Below are positions 32,953 to 41,973 of a stretch of 64,000 nt of DNA, in pieces; position 1 is the stretch's first letter; every line of letters starts with the position of its first letter. Location: the NCBI RefSeq assembly GCF_001303895.1, contig NZ_LJSD01000011.1:124001-188000 (forward strand), given 5' to 3'. The translations under genes were made by a program, and so were the position numbers. The stretch comes from Mesorhizobium sp. 1M-11 (GTDB taxonomy: Bacteria > Pseudomonadota > Alphaproteobacteria > Rhizobiales > Rhizobiaceae). The notes under the pieces were generated by a model. That model made no database searches and had not been told where the DNA came from. It saw only the letters and a program-made list of their open reading frames with translations.

Positions 32953-34632
32953 CTACATGTTCTGGTAGACCGGGCCCTCGCCACCCTGCGGCGGTACCCA
33001 ATTGATATTCTGGTTCGGGTCCTTGATGTCGCAGGTCTTGCAGTGCACGCAGTTCTGCGCGTTGATGACGAAGCGCACATCCTTGGCTGATGGATCAGCC
33101 GCGGCGTTGCCTTCGGCGTCCACCCATTCGTAGACACCAGCCGGACAGTAACGCGTCGACGGGCCGCCGAAGATGTCATGTTCCGAGCTCACCTGCAATG
33201 TCGCATCCTTGACCTGAAGGTGGACCGGCTGGTCCTCTTCGTGGTTGGTGCCGGACAGGAAGACCGAAGAGAGGCGATCGAAGGTCAGAACGCCATCGGG
33301 CTTCGGATAAACGATCTTCTGATGTTTCGATGCCGGCTCGAGCGAAGCGGCATCGGTCTTGCCGTGCTTGAGCGTGCCGAAGGGCGAAAAACCGAACAGC
33401 GTGTTCAGCCACATGTCGAGACCACCAAGGCCGACGCCGACGATGGTGCCAAAACGCGACCACAACGGCTTGACGTTGCGTACCTTTTTGAGGTCCTTGC
33501 CGATGTCGCTGCCGCGCCAGGCTTCCTCATAGGAAGCGAGTTCGTCATTGGCGCGACCGGCGGCAATGGCTTCCGCGGCATGCTCGGCGGCGAGCATGCC
33601 GGACAGCACGGCGTTGTGCGAACCCTTGATGCGCGGCACGTTGACGAGGCCGGCGGCACAGCCCATCAACACACCGCCCGGGAAGGACATCTTCGGCACC
33701 GACTGCCAGCCGCCCTCGGTAATGGCGCGGGCGCCGTAGCCGAGACGCTTGGCGCCGGCAAAGGTCGGCGCGATGGCCGGATGCGTCTTGAAGCGCTGGA
33801 ATTCCTCAAAGGGCGACAGATACGGGTTCTTGTAGTTGAGGTGGACGACGAAACCGACCGCCACCTGGTTGTCCTCGAGATGATAGAGGAAAGAACCGCC
33901 GCCGGTCTTCATGTCGAGTGGCCAGCCGAAGGAATGCTGGACGAGGCCCAGCTTGTGGTTCTCCGGTTTGACTTGCCACAGTTCCTTGAGACCGATGCCG
34001 AACTTGGCCGGCTCGCGGCGAGCATCAAGCTGGTATTTGGCAATGAGCTGTTTGGCGAGCGAACCGCGTGCGCCCTCGCCGATCAGCACATATTTGCCCA
34101 TCAGGGCCATACCTGCCGCGAAGTTCGGCCCGTGCGACCCGTCTTTCTCCACCCCCATGTCCCCGGTGTAGACACCGGTGACCGCGCCTGCCTCATTGTA
34201 GAGAAGGCCGGCAGCAGCGAAGCCGGGATAGATTTCCACGCCCAGGGCCTCTGCCTTGCCAGCCAGCCAGCGGCAGACATTGCCCAGTGAAACGATGTAG
34301 TTGCCATGATTGTTCATCAGCGGCGGCATGAGAATATTCGGCAACCGGAACGAACCGGCGGGTCCCAGCACAAGGAAATGGTCCGCCGTGACCTCTGTCT
34401 TGAAGGGATGATCCCCGTCCTCGCGCCAGCCGGGCAGAAGACGGTCTATGCCGATCGGATCGACGACCGCGCCGGACAGGATGTGGGCGCCTGCTTCGCC
34501 GCCTTTCTCCAGCACCACGACGGAAAGATCCGGATTGACCTGCTTGAGCCTGATCGCCGCGGCGAGCCCCGCCGGCCCGGCGCCGACGATCACCACGTCG
34601 AATTCCATGCTCTCGCGTTCGATCTCGCTCAT
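32953..34632 (-). CDS. Electron transfer flavoprotein-ubiquinone oxidoreductase
   Basis: A 559-residue membrane-associated flavoprotein that passes electrons from ETF to ubiquinone, the outlet for acyl-CoA dehydrogenases such as the isovaleryl-CoA enzyme in this window. The FAD site is FDVVIVGAGPAGLAAAIRLK (residues 9-28); the ubiquinone-binding middle part includes GGWQSVPKMSFPGGVLMGCA; the C-terminal 4Fe-4S ferredoxin-like part has RYCPAGVYEW and NCVHCKTCDIKDPNQNINW. GGAGGGACCTG precedes the ATG at 34632. Two overlapping LiuR-type palindromes lie about 140 bases upstream, linking it to branched-chain amino acid control. Confidence 0.95.
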   Translation of the reverse strand: MSEIERESMEFDVVIVGAGPAGLAAAIRLKQVNPDLSVVVLEKGGEAGAHILSGAVVDPIGIDRLLPGWREDGDHPFKTEVTADHFLVLGPAGSFRLPNILMPPLMNNHGNYIVSLGNVCRWLAGKAEALGVEIYPGFAAAGLLYNEAGAVTGVYTGDMGVEKDGSHGPNFAAGMALMGKYVLIGEGARGSLAKQLIAKYQLDARREPAKFGIGLKELWQVKPENHKLGLVQHSFGWPLDMKTGGGSFLYHLEDNQVAVGFVVHLNYKNPYLSPFEEFQRFKTHPAIAPTFAGAKRLGYGARAITEGGWQSVPKMSFPGGVLMGCAAGLVNVPRIKGSHNAVLSGMLAAEHAAEAIAAGRANDELASYEEAWRGSDIGKDLKKVRNVKPLWSRFGTIVGVGLGGLDMWLNTLFGFSPFGTLKHGKTDAASLEPASKHQKIVYPKPDGVLTFDRLSSVFLSGTNHEEDQPVHLQVKDATLQVSSEHDIFGGPSTRYCPAGVYEWVDAEGNAAADPSAKDVRFVINAQNCVHCKTCDIKDPNQNINWVPPQGGEGPVYQNM

Positions 34633-34773
34633 CAGGTCCCTCCGCACTGGCTTGCCGTTCCGGCATATTGCTGGCTCATGCGCTCCATAGCGCATCATTC
34701 CGCGACGCGAAACCGGCACAGAACGACGGCACCGCATTCGCCACAGGCGAAGCCGTCACGTTTTCCAGAATAT

Positions 34774-34795
34774 TTTACGTTCACGTAAACGTCAA
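34774..34795. promoter_or_regulatory. Two overlapping LiuR-type palindromes upstream of ETF-QO
   Basis: TTTACGT-TC-ACGTAAA (34774-34789) overlaps TTCACGT-AA-ACGTCAA (34780-34795). Both fit the TTkACGTnnACGTmAA shape known for MerR-family LiuR regulators of leucine and acyl-CoA catabolism in proteobacteria. The regulator gene is not in the window. Confidence 0.6.
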
Positions 34796-34858
34796 TTACG
34801 CGATATGCCTGAAAACTGACGCTTTTCGAGACACCGGATATCGGTCATAGTCCTGTTC

Positions 34859-35503
34859 ATGCGCATTCATGGGCCAGCCGGCTTAGCAACATCGCGCCTC
34901 TGTTCCGCTTCAGGCCTGCTGTGGCCGGCGGCTGTCCTCGGTTTTCTCCTGTTAGTCTCTCCAGGCCAGGCTCAAAAGAAACAAAAGGTTTGGGAAAGCG
35001 GAGCTTATTCCTTTTCCGACGAACTCGGCGGCTTCCGCATCAGGGGCGTTTCCGGCAAGGGCACGCGCAAGGATCCGATCGTCATTGACGAGGAACTCAG
35101 TTCAGCGACGCCGGTGACCCTGACAATCCGCACGATCAAGCCGATCCAGCCCTTCGACAGCACGGGCGACTATGCCAGCGGCATCATCTACATGCGCATC
35201 AACACGCTCAACAGCAGCGGCCATCCCTGGGTGGAGTTCCAGTTCGAACTGCAGGAAGTCCTCGACCAGCCGAGCGTGTTCGGCGACGGTCTCTCCTTCG
35301 ACCAGCGCAACAAGACGCCCGAAAATATAGCGTCCTCGAATTTCGCGACTTTCGACCGCAATTTCGAACCCTACGATCGGCTGCTGTTCACCAAAGGCAA
35401 GGTCGATGCACGGGAAACGGCAGAATTCGAATTTCTTATCACCGACTATACCCCGCGCTGGACCTTCTATCTGATGCAGGATCCGCGCATCCCTTCCAGC
35501 TGA
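34859..35503 (+). CDS. Conserved secreted hypothetical protein
   Basis: A 214-residue protein with an N-terminal hydrophobic segment (LLWPAAVLGFLLLVSPGQAQ) that looks like a signal peptide. The mature part is beta-rich with SGAYSFSDELGGFRIRGVSG, KDPIVIDEELSSATPVTLTI and YTPRWTFYLMQDPR. I recognise no catalytic motif. It is divergent from ETF-QO and 37 bases upstream of the uracil-DNA glycosylase gene on the same strand, so those two may be co-transcribed. A C-terminal WTFYLMQDP motif suggests a conserved rhizobial family of unknown role. Confidence 0.7.
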   Translation: MRIHGPAGLATSRLCSASGLLWPAAVLGFLLLVSPGQAQKKQKVWESGAYSFSDELGGFRIRGVSGKGTRKDPIVIDEELSSATPVTLTIRTIKPIQPFDSTGDYASGIIYMRINTLNSSGHPWVEFQFELQEVLDQPSVFGDGLSFDQRNKTPENIASSNFATFDRNFEPYDRLLFTKGKVDARETAEFEFLITDYTPRWTFYLMQDPRIPSS

Positions 35504-35540
35504 GCTTGCAAAACGGCGCCCGCCGGAAGATGGTGCGGCC

Positions 35541-36428
35541 ATGAATGCCCCCTCGCCTCAAAACACGCCGGAGCTGCATGAGCTGCTGGCCTTCTATATG
35601 GAAGCTGGTGTTGACGAAGCCCTGACCGAAGAGCCGGTGGACCGCTTCGCCGAGGCGGCGCAAATCCGCAGCCCCGCGCGGGCGGCTTCCGCTCCCGAAC
35701 AGCCGTCCTCCTCCCCGGATCGTCGCAATCAGTCTGCGGGTGCGCCGGCTTTTGCGGAAAACAACCCGGCCGCTCCGCCTCCCGCCCAGCGTGTTCCGGC
35801 CGCCGCCGCGGTACCTGACGAAGCGCAGGTGCAGCTCGCGCGCCAGCTCGCCACCCGGGCTTCCAACCTGGATGAGTTGCGTGAAGCCATGGCCGGCTTC
35901 GACGGCTGCAACCTGAAGTTTACAGCCAAGAGCCTCGTCTTCGCCGATGGCAATCCGAACGCAGCCCTGATGCTGGTCGGCGAAGCTCCCGGCCGCGATG
36001 AGGATCTGGAGGGATTGCCTTTCGTCGGCCGCTCGGGGCGATTGCTCGACCGCATGCTGGCAGCGATCGGCCTCGACCGAACCTCTGCTTACATTGCCAA
36101 CGTCATCCCTTGGCGTCCGCCGGGCAACCGCACACCAACCCCGCACGAGACGGAAATCTGCCGGCCGTTCATTGAACGGCAGATCGAGCTGGTCAATCCG
36201 AAGGTCCTGGTCAATCTCGGCGGCCCTTCGGCAAAGACACTGCTCAACACCACCGAAGGCATCCTCAGACTGCGTGGCAACTGGCGAGCCCATACGACGG
36301 CAAGCGGCGCGGCAATTCCGGCGATGCCGACCTTGCACCCGGCCTATCTGCTGCGCACCCCGGCGCACAAGCGGCTGGCCTGGCGCGATTTCGTCGAGGT
36401 GAAGATGAAACTGCGCTCGCTCTCGTGA
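35541..36428 (+). CDS. Uracil-DNA glycosylase, family 4-like, lacking the Fe-S cysteines
   Basis: A 295-residue uracil-DNA glycosylase-superfamily protein that would remove uracil from DNA. The first 110 residues are a proline/alanine-rich, probably flexible extension. The catalytic core has MLVGEAPGRDEDLEGLPFVG (motif GEAPG), SAYIANVIPWRPPGNRTPTP and the C-terminal MPTLHPAYLLR. Family 4 enzymes hold a 4Fe-4S cluster with four cysteines; the whole protein has only two (DGCNLK and EICRPF), and the usual cysteine before RPPGNR is a tryptophan. The cluster is therefore probably absent, as in a group reported from Bradyrhizobium. Confidence 0.85.
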   Translation: MNAPSPQNTPELHELLAFYMEAGVDEALTEEPVDRFAEAAQIRSPARAASAPEQPSSSPDRRNQSAGAPAFAENNPAAPPPAQRVPAAAAVPDEAQVQLARQLATRASNLDELREAMAGFDGCNLKFTAKSLVFADGNPNAALMLVGEAPGRDEDLEGLPFVGRSGRLLDRMLAAIGLDRTSAYIANVIPWRPPGNRTPTPHETEICRPFIERQIELVNPKVLVNLGGPSAKTLLNTTEGILRLRGNWRAHTTASGAAIPAMPTLHPAYLLRTPAHKRLAWRDFVEVKMKLRSLS

Positions 36429-36434
36429 ACCACG

Positions 36435-36467
36435 ATCTGCCCGGGATTGTCACGATCCCGGGCAGAT
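36435..36467. terminator. Bidirectional hairpin between convergent genes
   Basis: ATCTGCCCGGGAT-TGTCACG-ATCCCGGGCAGAT, a perfect 13-bp stem starting seven bases after the glycosylase stop. No T-run. Confidence 0.65.
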
Positions 36468-36501
36468 GAGCTGCTCAAATCGCTCAGGCATGCGCCTTTT
36501 C

Positions 36502-36891
36502 TCAAGCCACCTGGCGACGCAGGCCGACATATTGCAGTTCGGCGAACAGGGCCACGGCGATGGCTTGAGCGCTGACGAAAGCAATACCGAGCAGGTTCGG
36601 CGAGACAACACCGGAGACCAACAGGCCGAAACTGGCGACGACCCACAATGCATTGATGGCGATGATTTCGACCAACATGGTGCGCGACACGGTCGGCCGG
36701 CGCGAAACCGCGAGCACCATCAAGACGAAAGGAACAAGCACAGCACCTGCCCAGAACAGCAGGTCTTGGGGAATATCCAGCAGCGGGCTCAGCATATGGG
36801 CACCGCCAAGCAGGATGATCGCAGTCGCACCGCTCGCCAGCGCGTCGAGCAGCAGCACATTGCGAAGGAACGGGGAAACGGAAATCTGCAT
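36502..36891 (-). CDS. Four-helix membrane protein of unknown function
   Basis: A 129-residue integral membrane protein with four hydrophobic segments: FLRNVLLLDALASGATAIIL, LLFWAGAVLVPFVLMVLAVS, MLVEIIAINALWVVASFGLL and LGIAFVSAQAIAVALFAELQ. It resembles small rhizobial hypothetical membrane proteins. No active-site motif. It is divergent from the XRE regulator at 37095, with about 200 bases between, so that regulator may control it. Confidence 0.7.
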   Translation of the reverse strand: MQISVSPFLRNVLLLDALASGATAIILLGGAHMLSPLLDIPQDLLFWAGAVLVPFVLMVLAVSRRPTVSRTMLVEIIAINALWVVASFGLLVSGVVSPNLLGIAFVSAQAIAVALFAELQYVGLRRQVA

Positions 36892-37094
36892 GGTCTTTCT
36901 CCTGTCTCACGATGCTGCGGACCGTCCGGCATCTGATGAGTGGAGATTGACAGGCTGGTTCGGCAGCGGCGATTACGCGTCAGGTAATGGAAATGAATTT
37001 TCGCAAGTCATAGATTTGCAGCCATCCCGAACCGCATCGCCTCCAAGGCGAAAGCGCACAGGCAGCCGCCGCTCGTTCGACAAGCAGGATTTCC

Positions 37095-37913
37095 ATGAAC
37101 ACGACCCAGACTTCCGCCGGTTCTCTCATCCGCGAATGGCGCACACGCCGACGCATGAGCCAGCTCGATCTCGCCATGGAAGCCGAAATCTCGCAGCGGC
37201 ACCTGAGTTTTGTCGAGAGTGGCCGCGCCATGCCATCGCGCGACATGGTGCTGCGGCTCTCCGAACAGCTGTCGGTGCCGCTGAGGCAGCGCAACCAGAT
37301 CCTGCTCGCCGCCGGTTTCGCGCCTTCCTTTGGCGAACGCTCGCTGACCGATCCCGATCTCGCGCCGGCAATGGACGCCGTGAAACTCGTGCTGAAGGGA
37401 CATGAGCCCTTTCCTGCGCTGGCCGTAGACCGACACTGGAATCTCGTCGCCGCCAACGACGCCCTTGCCCCGATGCTCGCGGGCGTCAGTGACCCGTCCC
37501 TGCTGCAAGCACCGGTGAATGTGCTGCGGCTCAGCCTGCATCCCAAGGGCGTCGCCCCAAACATCGCCAATCTGGCCGAATGGCGCGCACATCTTCTGGA
37601 ACGGCTGAAACAGCAGATCGAGGCCTCGGCCGACCCAGTCCTCGAAGCGCTCGAGGAGGAACTGCGCGCCTACCCCGTCCATTCGAGTACACGGCCGGCC
37701 AGGCTGGAGACCAATGCAATCGTCCATCCCTTGCGTCTGCGGCTTGGCGACACGGTGCTGTCTTTCATCAGTACGACCACGGTGTTCGGCACGCCGCTCG
37801 ACGTGACGCTTTCGGAACTGGCGATCGAAACCTTCTTTCCCGCTGACGAAGAAACACGGCAGGCCTTGAGCCGTCTCGCGCTGGAGCGGGCGAAGGCGGC
37901 AGGGCAAGCCTGA
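37095..37913 (+). CDS. XRE-family regulator with MmyB-like ligand domain
   Basis: A 272-residue regulator. The N-terminal helix-turn-helix is IREWRTRRRMSQLDLAMEAE then ISQRHLSFVESGRAMPSRDM (residues 12-55). The C-terminal part, from about residue 95 (FPALAVDRHWNLVAANDALA), is the MmyB-like PAS-type domain; known relatives bind fatty-acid-like ligands. Its targets are not evident; the divergent membrane protein gene is the first candidate. The stop touches the stop of the convergent EamA gene with no base between. Confidence 0.85.
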   Translation: MNTTQTSAGSLIREWRTRRRMSQLDLAMEAEISQRHLSFVESGRAMPSRDMVLRLSEQLSVPLRQRNQILLAAGFAPSFGERSLTDPDLAPAMDAVKLVLKGHEPFPALAVDRHWNLVAANDALAPMLAGVSDPSLLQAPVNVLRLSLHPKGVAPNIANLAEWRAHLLERLKQQIEASADPVLEALEEELRAYPVHSSTRPARLETNAIVHPLRLRLGDTVLSFISTTTVFGTPLDVTLSELAIETFFPADEETRQALSRLALERAKAAGQA

Positions 37914-38864
37914 TCAGCCGGGTGGTTGCGAGGCCTTCTGCGCTGCCGCACGCTCGAGACCCAGTTGCCGCTCGCGCCAGATGATGAAAAGGCCGGCGGC
38001 GACCACGATCGCACCGCCCACCAGCATATGCAGTGTCGGCACATCGCCAAAGGCGAGATAACCGACGACGATGCTGAGCAGCATCGAGGTGTATTCGAAC
38101 GGCGCCACGACCGAAGCTTCGGCATGGCGATAGGCCGAAGTCATCAGGATCTGCCCCAGCCCACCGCAGAAGCCGGCCAGGATAAGCAGCACGATCTGTC
38201 TGGTCGCCAGCGCCTGCCAGCCGAACGGAATGGTCAGCAGCGCCAGAATACTGGCTGTCAGCGAGAACCACAAAACGATGGTTGCCGTGCGTTCGCTGTG
38301 CACAAGGCTTCGCACCAGAAGCATGGCAACCGCCGAGATCCCCGCCGCGATGAAAGCGGCAATCACACCCAGCACTTCCTGGTCGCCAAGCGCGGCACCG
38401 GAACGCAGCAAGGTGAGCGTAGGCCAGGAAATGATGACAACGCCGATGAGGCCGACGACGACCGCGCCCCAGCGGTAGATGCGGATGGTCTCCCGCAGGA
38501 AGATGGCGCTGAACACCACCACCAGCAGGGGCTGCGCATAGTTGAGCGTGATCGCTTCCGGCAGGGGCAGGCGCGTCAAGGCGAAAAAGCCGAAACCCAT
38601 GGCGCAGACACCCACCACGCCACGCGCAACGTGATTAAGTGGACGTTTGGTGGAAAAGGCCGTGCGCAATTCGCGCCGGAAACCGAGGAAGACCAGGATC
38701 GGGAAGATGGCGAAGAAGGAACGGTAGAAGACGATCTGGCCGGCAGGCAGTTCGCCAGCCGCCTTGATCAGCGATGACATTGCCACGAACACCGAAACCG
38801 ACAGGATCTTCAGGGTGATGCCGAACAGCGTGCGCGGCTGGACGGAAGATGTATTTGACGTCAC
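37914..38864 (-). CDS. EamA/DMT-family exporter
   Basis: A ten-helix drug/metabolite transporter of about 316 residues. Two EamA repeats are visible: the first starts KILSVSVFVAMSSLIKAAGE and contains ITLNYAQPLLVVVFSAIFL; the second starts VLGVIAAFIAAGISAVAMLL and ends VGGAIVVAAGLFIIWRERQL. Such proteins export amino acids, nucleosides or other metabolites; the substrate is unknown. Start choice is uncertain: GTG 38864 (TSNTSSVQP) is used because the nine extra codons from GTG 38891 appear to belong to an older gene remnant. It is convergent with the XRE regulator. Confidence 0.82.
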   Translation of the reverse strand: MTSNTSSVQPRTLFGITLKILSVSVFVAMSSLIKAAGELPAGQIVFYRSFFAIFPILVFLGFRRELRTAFSTKRPLNHVARGVVGVCAMGFGFFALTRLPLPEAITLNYAQPLLVVVFSAIFLRETIRIYRWGAVVVGLIGVVIISWPTLTLLRSGAALGDQEVLGVIAAFIAAGISAVAMLLVRSLVHSERTATIVLWFSLTASILALLTIPFGWQALATRQIVLLILAGFCGGLGQILMTSAYRHAEASVVAPFEYTSMLLSIVVGYLAFGDVPTLHMLVGGAIVVAAGLFIIWRERQLGLERAAAQKASQPPG

Positions 38865-39001
38865 TGCATGTCGGCGTCCCGCATCGCCCACCGGATGCGC
38901 GCCGGTGTAACGCTCGATCGCAAATCGCGAAGGATGAAGGCATTGTCCTCGACCCGACGAACCGAAGCGCCCATCCCGAATCTGGGGGTGACGACAGTCA
39001 T
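38861..39001 (-). pseudogene. Possible N-terminal remnant of a CoxL/xanthine dehydrogenase-type gene
   Basis: A minus-strand frame from an ATG at 39001 reads MTVVTPRFGMGASVRRVEDN AFI, close to the start of molybdopterin-binding large subunits of the CoxL/xanthine dehydrogenase family (G-x-S-V-x-R-V-E-D). Family members continue with G-R-Y-T-x-x-x; here a matching ERYTG appears only in another frame, suggesting a frameshift and decay. The remnant ends at the EamA start. The similarity is short, so this is tentative. Confidence 0.4.
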
Positions 39002-39157
39002 GGCAACCTCATAGGGGATCGGAGAAGGCTGGAAGAGCCAGGAGATAAGCGTGCCGGTAGTTTTGTCGAGGGACGGTTTCGTGTAAAGAGCCGCAACCTC
39101 TTTTATATTGCCCCAGCGGATGCTGGCTACGCCGAAATCATCAGGAAAAATCGACGG

Positions 39158-41800
39158 ATGCGCACAGACACCGGCCAGGTCTTCAGGCTCGAAGATTATC
39201 GTCCCAGCGACTATCTGATCCCAAAGACCGAGCTGACCTTCTTGCTCTCCACGGATGCGACCCGAGTTACCGCCACGCTTACCATGGAACGCAGGCAAGG
39301 CGTGGCTGCGGGAGCGGCCCTTGTGCTGGATGGCGACGGACTCAAGCTCGTCGGCGTTTCGATCGATGGCAAGGTGCTTGGCACGGATGATTATGCCGCG
39401 ACACCGGACCAACTGACCATCTTCGCGCCACCCGCCAAGCCCTTCCGGCTGACCATCGAAACGGATGTGAACCCGTCGACGAACAGCACGCTGATGGGCC
39501 TCTACCGCTCAAGCGGCGTCTACTGCACGCAATGCGAGGCAGAGGGCTTTCGCCGCATCACCTATTTCCTGGACCGGCCCGACATCCTGTCGGTCTATAT
39601 CGTGCGCATCGAGGCAGACCGCGCCGAGGCGCCGCTTTTACTTTCCAACGGCAACCCTATCGAACATGGTGATCTCGCCGGCGGCAAGCATTTCGCCGTC
39701 TGGCACGATCCCTTCCCGAAACCGAGTTACCTGTTCGCTCTTGTCGCCGGCAGCCTCGGCAGGGTGGCCGATGAATTCACCACCATGTCGGGACGCAAGG
39801 TCGATCTCGGCATCTATGTGGAGCACGGCAAGGAAGCGCTTGCGGGCTATGCGATGGACGCATTGAAGCGCTCGATGAAATGGGACGAAGAGAAGTTCGG
39901 CCGCGAATACGATCTCGAAGTCTTCAACATCGTTGCCGTGTCCGATTTCAACATGGGCGCGATGGAGAACAAGGGCCTCAACATCTTCAACGACAAATAT
40001 GTTCTGGCCGACGAGCAGACTGCGACCGATGCCGATTTCGCCAATATCGAAGCGATCATCGCGCATGAATACTTTCACAATTGGACAGGAAACAGAATCA
40101 CTTGCCGCGACTGGTTCCAGCTCTGTCTGAAGGAAGGGCTGACGGTTTATCGCGACCATGAGTTCTCGGCCGATCAGCGTTCACGCCCTGTCAAGCGCAT
40201 CGCCGAGGTGCGCACGCTGCGCGCCCACCAGTTCCCTGAAGACCAGGGGCCGCTGGCGCATCCGGTGAGGCCGCGCCGCTATCGCGAGATCAACAACTTC
40301 TACACCGCGACCGTCTACGAAAAGGGCTCGGAAGTGGTACGCATGATCCGCACCATTCTGGGCGCGGACACCTTTCGTGCCGGGATGGACCTCTATTTCG
40401 AGCGCCATGATGGCGAGGCTGCCACCATCGATGATTTCCTGAAAGTGTTCGAGGACGTGTCAGGCCGCGACCTCTCCCAATTCGCGCTGTGGTATCATCA
40501 GGCCGGCACACCGCATGTGACGGTGGGTTCCAGTTACGATCAGAACGCGCGCACGTTCACCCTCGAGATCGAGCAGTCGCTTGCTCCGACGCCGTCTGAG
40601 AGCCGCAAGCGGCTGATGCACATCCCGCTGGCGTTCGGCCTTGTTGGAGCCGACGGCAGGGATCTGCCGTACAGCAGCGCCGAAGGCGCAACAGTCGAGG
40701 ACGGTGTCATCCACCTGCGCAAGCGGCACCAGTCGGTGCGTTTCACCGGCATCGCCGAGCGGCCTGCGCTTTCGCTGAACCGCGGCTTCTCCGCCCCGAT
40801 CACGCTTTCGCTGGAACAGAAGGCGGAAGACCTGATCTTCCTCGCAGGCAACGACAGCGATGCGTTCTCGCGCTGGCAGGCCTTCAACACACTGCTCACC
40901 GACGCTCTCGTCGCCGCTTTTCGCAATATCCTTGGTGGCAAGCAGCCGGAATTCGGCGACCATCTCAGTGCCGTGGCCGGGCGCATAGCCGCGGATACAT
41001 CGCTGGAGCCGGCGTTCCGGGCGCTGGCGCTGACCTTGCCGGGCGAAGCCGATATCGCGCGCGAGATCGGTAAGGGGATCGACCCCGATGCCATCCTGGA
41101 GGCGCGTCATGCATGCGCCCGCACCATAGCCGCGGCCAACGAACAGGGCTTCAGGCATCTTTACGAAGAGTTGCGCGACAGCGGGCCGTTCCGGCCCGAT
41201 GCGGACGGTGCCGGCCGGCGCGCGTTGCGCAACGTTCTGCTTGACTACCTTGCGCTGCTGCCTGGCGGCGCCGACCTTGCCGCCGATCACTTCGACCACG
41301 CCACCAACATGACGGACAGGGCAGCGGCCCTTGCCGTTCTCGCTCACCGTCATACTGATTCCGCCCAGGCCGACAAGGCCTTGAAACAGTTCGAGAAACA
41401 GTATTCGAACGATGCATTGGTGATGGATAAATGGTTCATCATCCAGGCTGGCGTGCCGGGACCGCGCGCATTGGAGACGGTCCGAACGCTGACCAGACAC
41501 CCGGCCTTTTCGATCGGCAATCCAAATCGCGTACGCGCGCTGATCGGAACCTTTGCAGGCGCCAACCAGACCGGCTTCCACCGTGCCGATGGGGAAAGCT
41601 ATCGTTTCTTCGCCGACATCGTCCTCGAGGTCGAAAAGCGCAACCCGCAGGTTGCCGCAAGGCTTGCCACAGCGATGCGGTCATGGCGCTCGCTGGAACC
41701 CGTACGGCAGGGCAAGGCACGAGAGGCGCTGGTGTCGATCCTCAAACAGGAAAAGCTTTCAGCCGACCTGAAAGACATCGTTGAGCGCACGCTGGCCTAG
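39158..41800 (+). CDS. pepN: Aminopeptidase N (M1 family)
   Basis: An 880-residue M1 zinc aminopeptidase that removes N-terminal residues from peptides in the cytoplasm. Key motifs are the exopeptidase signature FNMGAMENKGLNIFNDKY (near residue 265) and the zinc site IIAHEYFHNWTGNRITCRDW followed by LKEGLTVYRD (HExxH...E, near residue 305). The C-terminal helical domain contains FGDHLSAVAGRIAADTSLEP and ends KDIVERTLA. The start at 39158 follows AGGAAAA and matches the family N-terminus (TGQVFRLEDYRPSDYLIPKT); the frame extends to 38849 but that part has no family character. Confidence 0.95.
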   Translation: MRTDTGQVFRLEDYRPSDYLIPKTELTFLLSTDATRVTATLTMERRQGVAAGAALVLDGDGLKLVGVSIDGKVLGTDDYAATPDQLTIFAPPAKPFRLTIETDVNPSTNSTLMGLYRSSGVYCTQCEAEGFRRITYFLDRPDILSVYIVRIEADRAEAPLLLSNGNPIEHGDLAGGKHFAVWHDPFPKPSYLFALVAGSLGRVADEFTTMSGRKVDLGIYVEHGKEALAGYAMDALKRSMKWDEEKFGREYDLEVFNIVAVSDFNMGAMENKGLNIFNDKYVLADEQTATDADFANIEAIIAHEYFHNWTGNRITCRDWFQLCLKEGLTVYRDHEFSADQRSRPVKRIAEVRTLRAHQFPEDQGPLAHPVRPRRYREINNFYTATVYEKGSEVVRMIRTILGADTFRAGMDLYFERHDGEAATIDDFLKVFEDVSGRDLSQFALWYHQAGTPHVTVGSSYDQNARTFTLEIEQSLAPTPSESRKRLMHIPLAFGLVGADGRDLPYSSAEGATVEDGVIHLRKRHQSVRFTGIAERPALSLNRGFSAPITLSLEQKAEDLIFLAGNDSDAFSRWQAFNTLLTDALVAAFRNILGGKQPEFGDHLSAVAGRIAADTSLEPAFRALALTLPGEADIAREIGKGIDPDAILEARHACARTIAAANEQGFRHLYEELRDSGPFRPDADGAGRRALRNVLLDYLALLPGGADLAADHFDHATNMTDRAAALAVLAHRHTDSAQADKALKQFEKQYSNDALVMDKWFIIQAGVPGPRALETVRTLTRHPAFSIGNPNRVRALIGTFAGANQTGFHRADGESYRFFADIVLEVEKRNPQVAARLATAMRSWRSLEPVRQGKAREALVSILKQEKLSADLKDIVERTLA

Positions 41801-41810
41801 CTGAAGGTCG

Positions 41811-41847
41811 AAATCGGGGGCCGGCGCTCAAAACGTCGGCCGATTTA
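41811..41847 (+). terminator. Imperfect terminator hairpin after pepN
   Basis: AAATCGGGGGCCGGCG then CTCAAAA then CGTCGGCCGATTT, imperfect stem 11 bases after the pepN stop. It probably separates pepN from the kinase gene. Confidence 0.5.
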
Positions 41848-41973
41848 CTGAATCTTCAATCTTTTTTCGCTCCCCCACTGGACAAGGCGAATCACCTTTG
41901 ATTCTTTAATGGCGATTCGGAAGTACGGTGTTGCCGGATCATCATCGGGGAAAATTTCGGGGAGAGCCATTGC

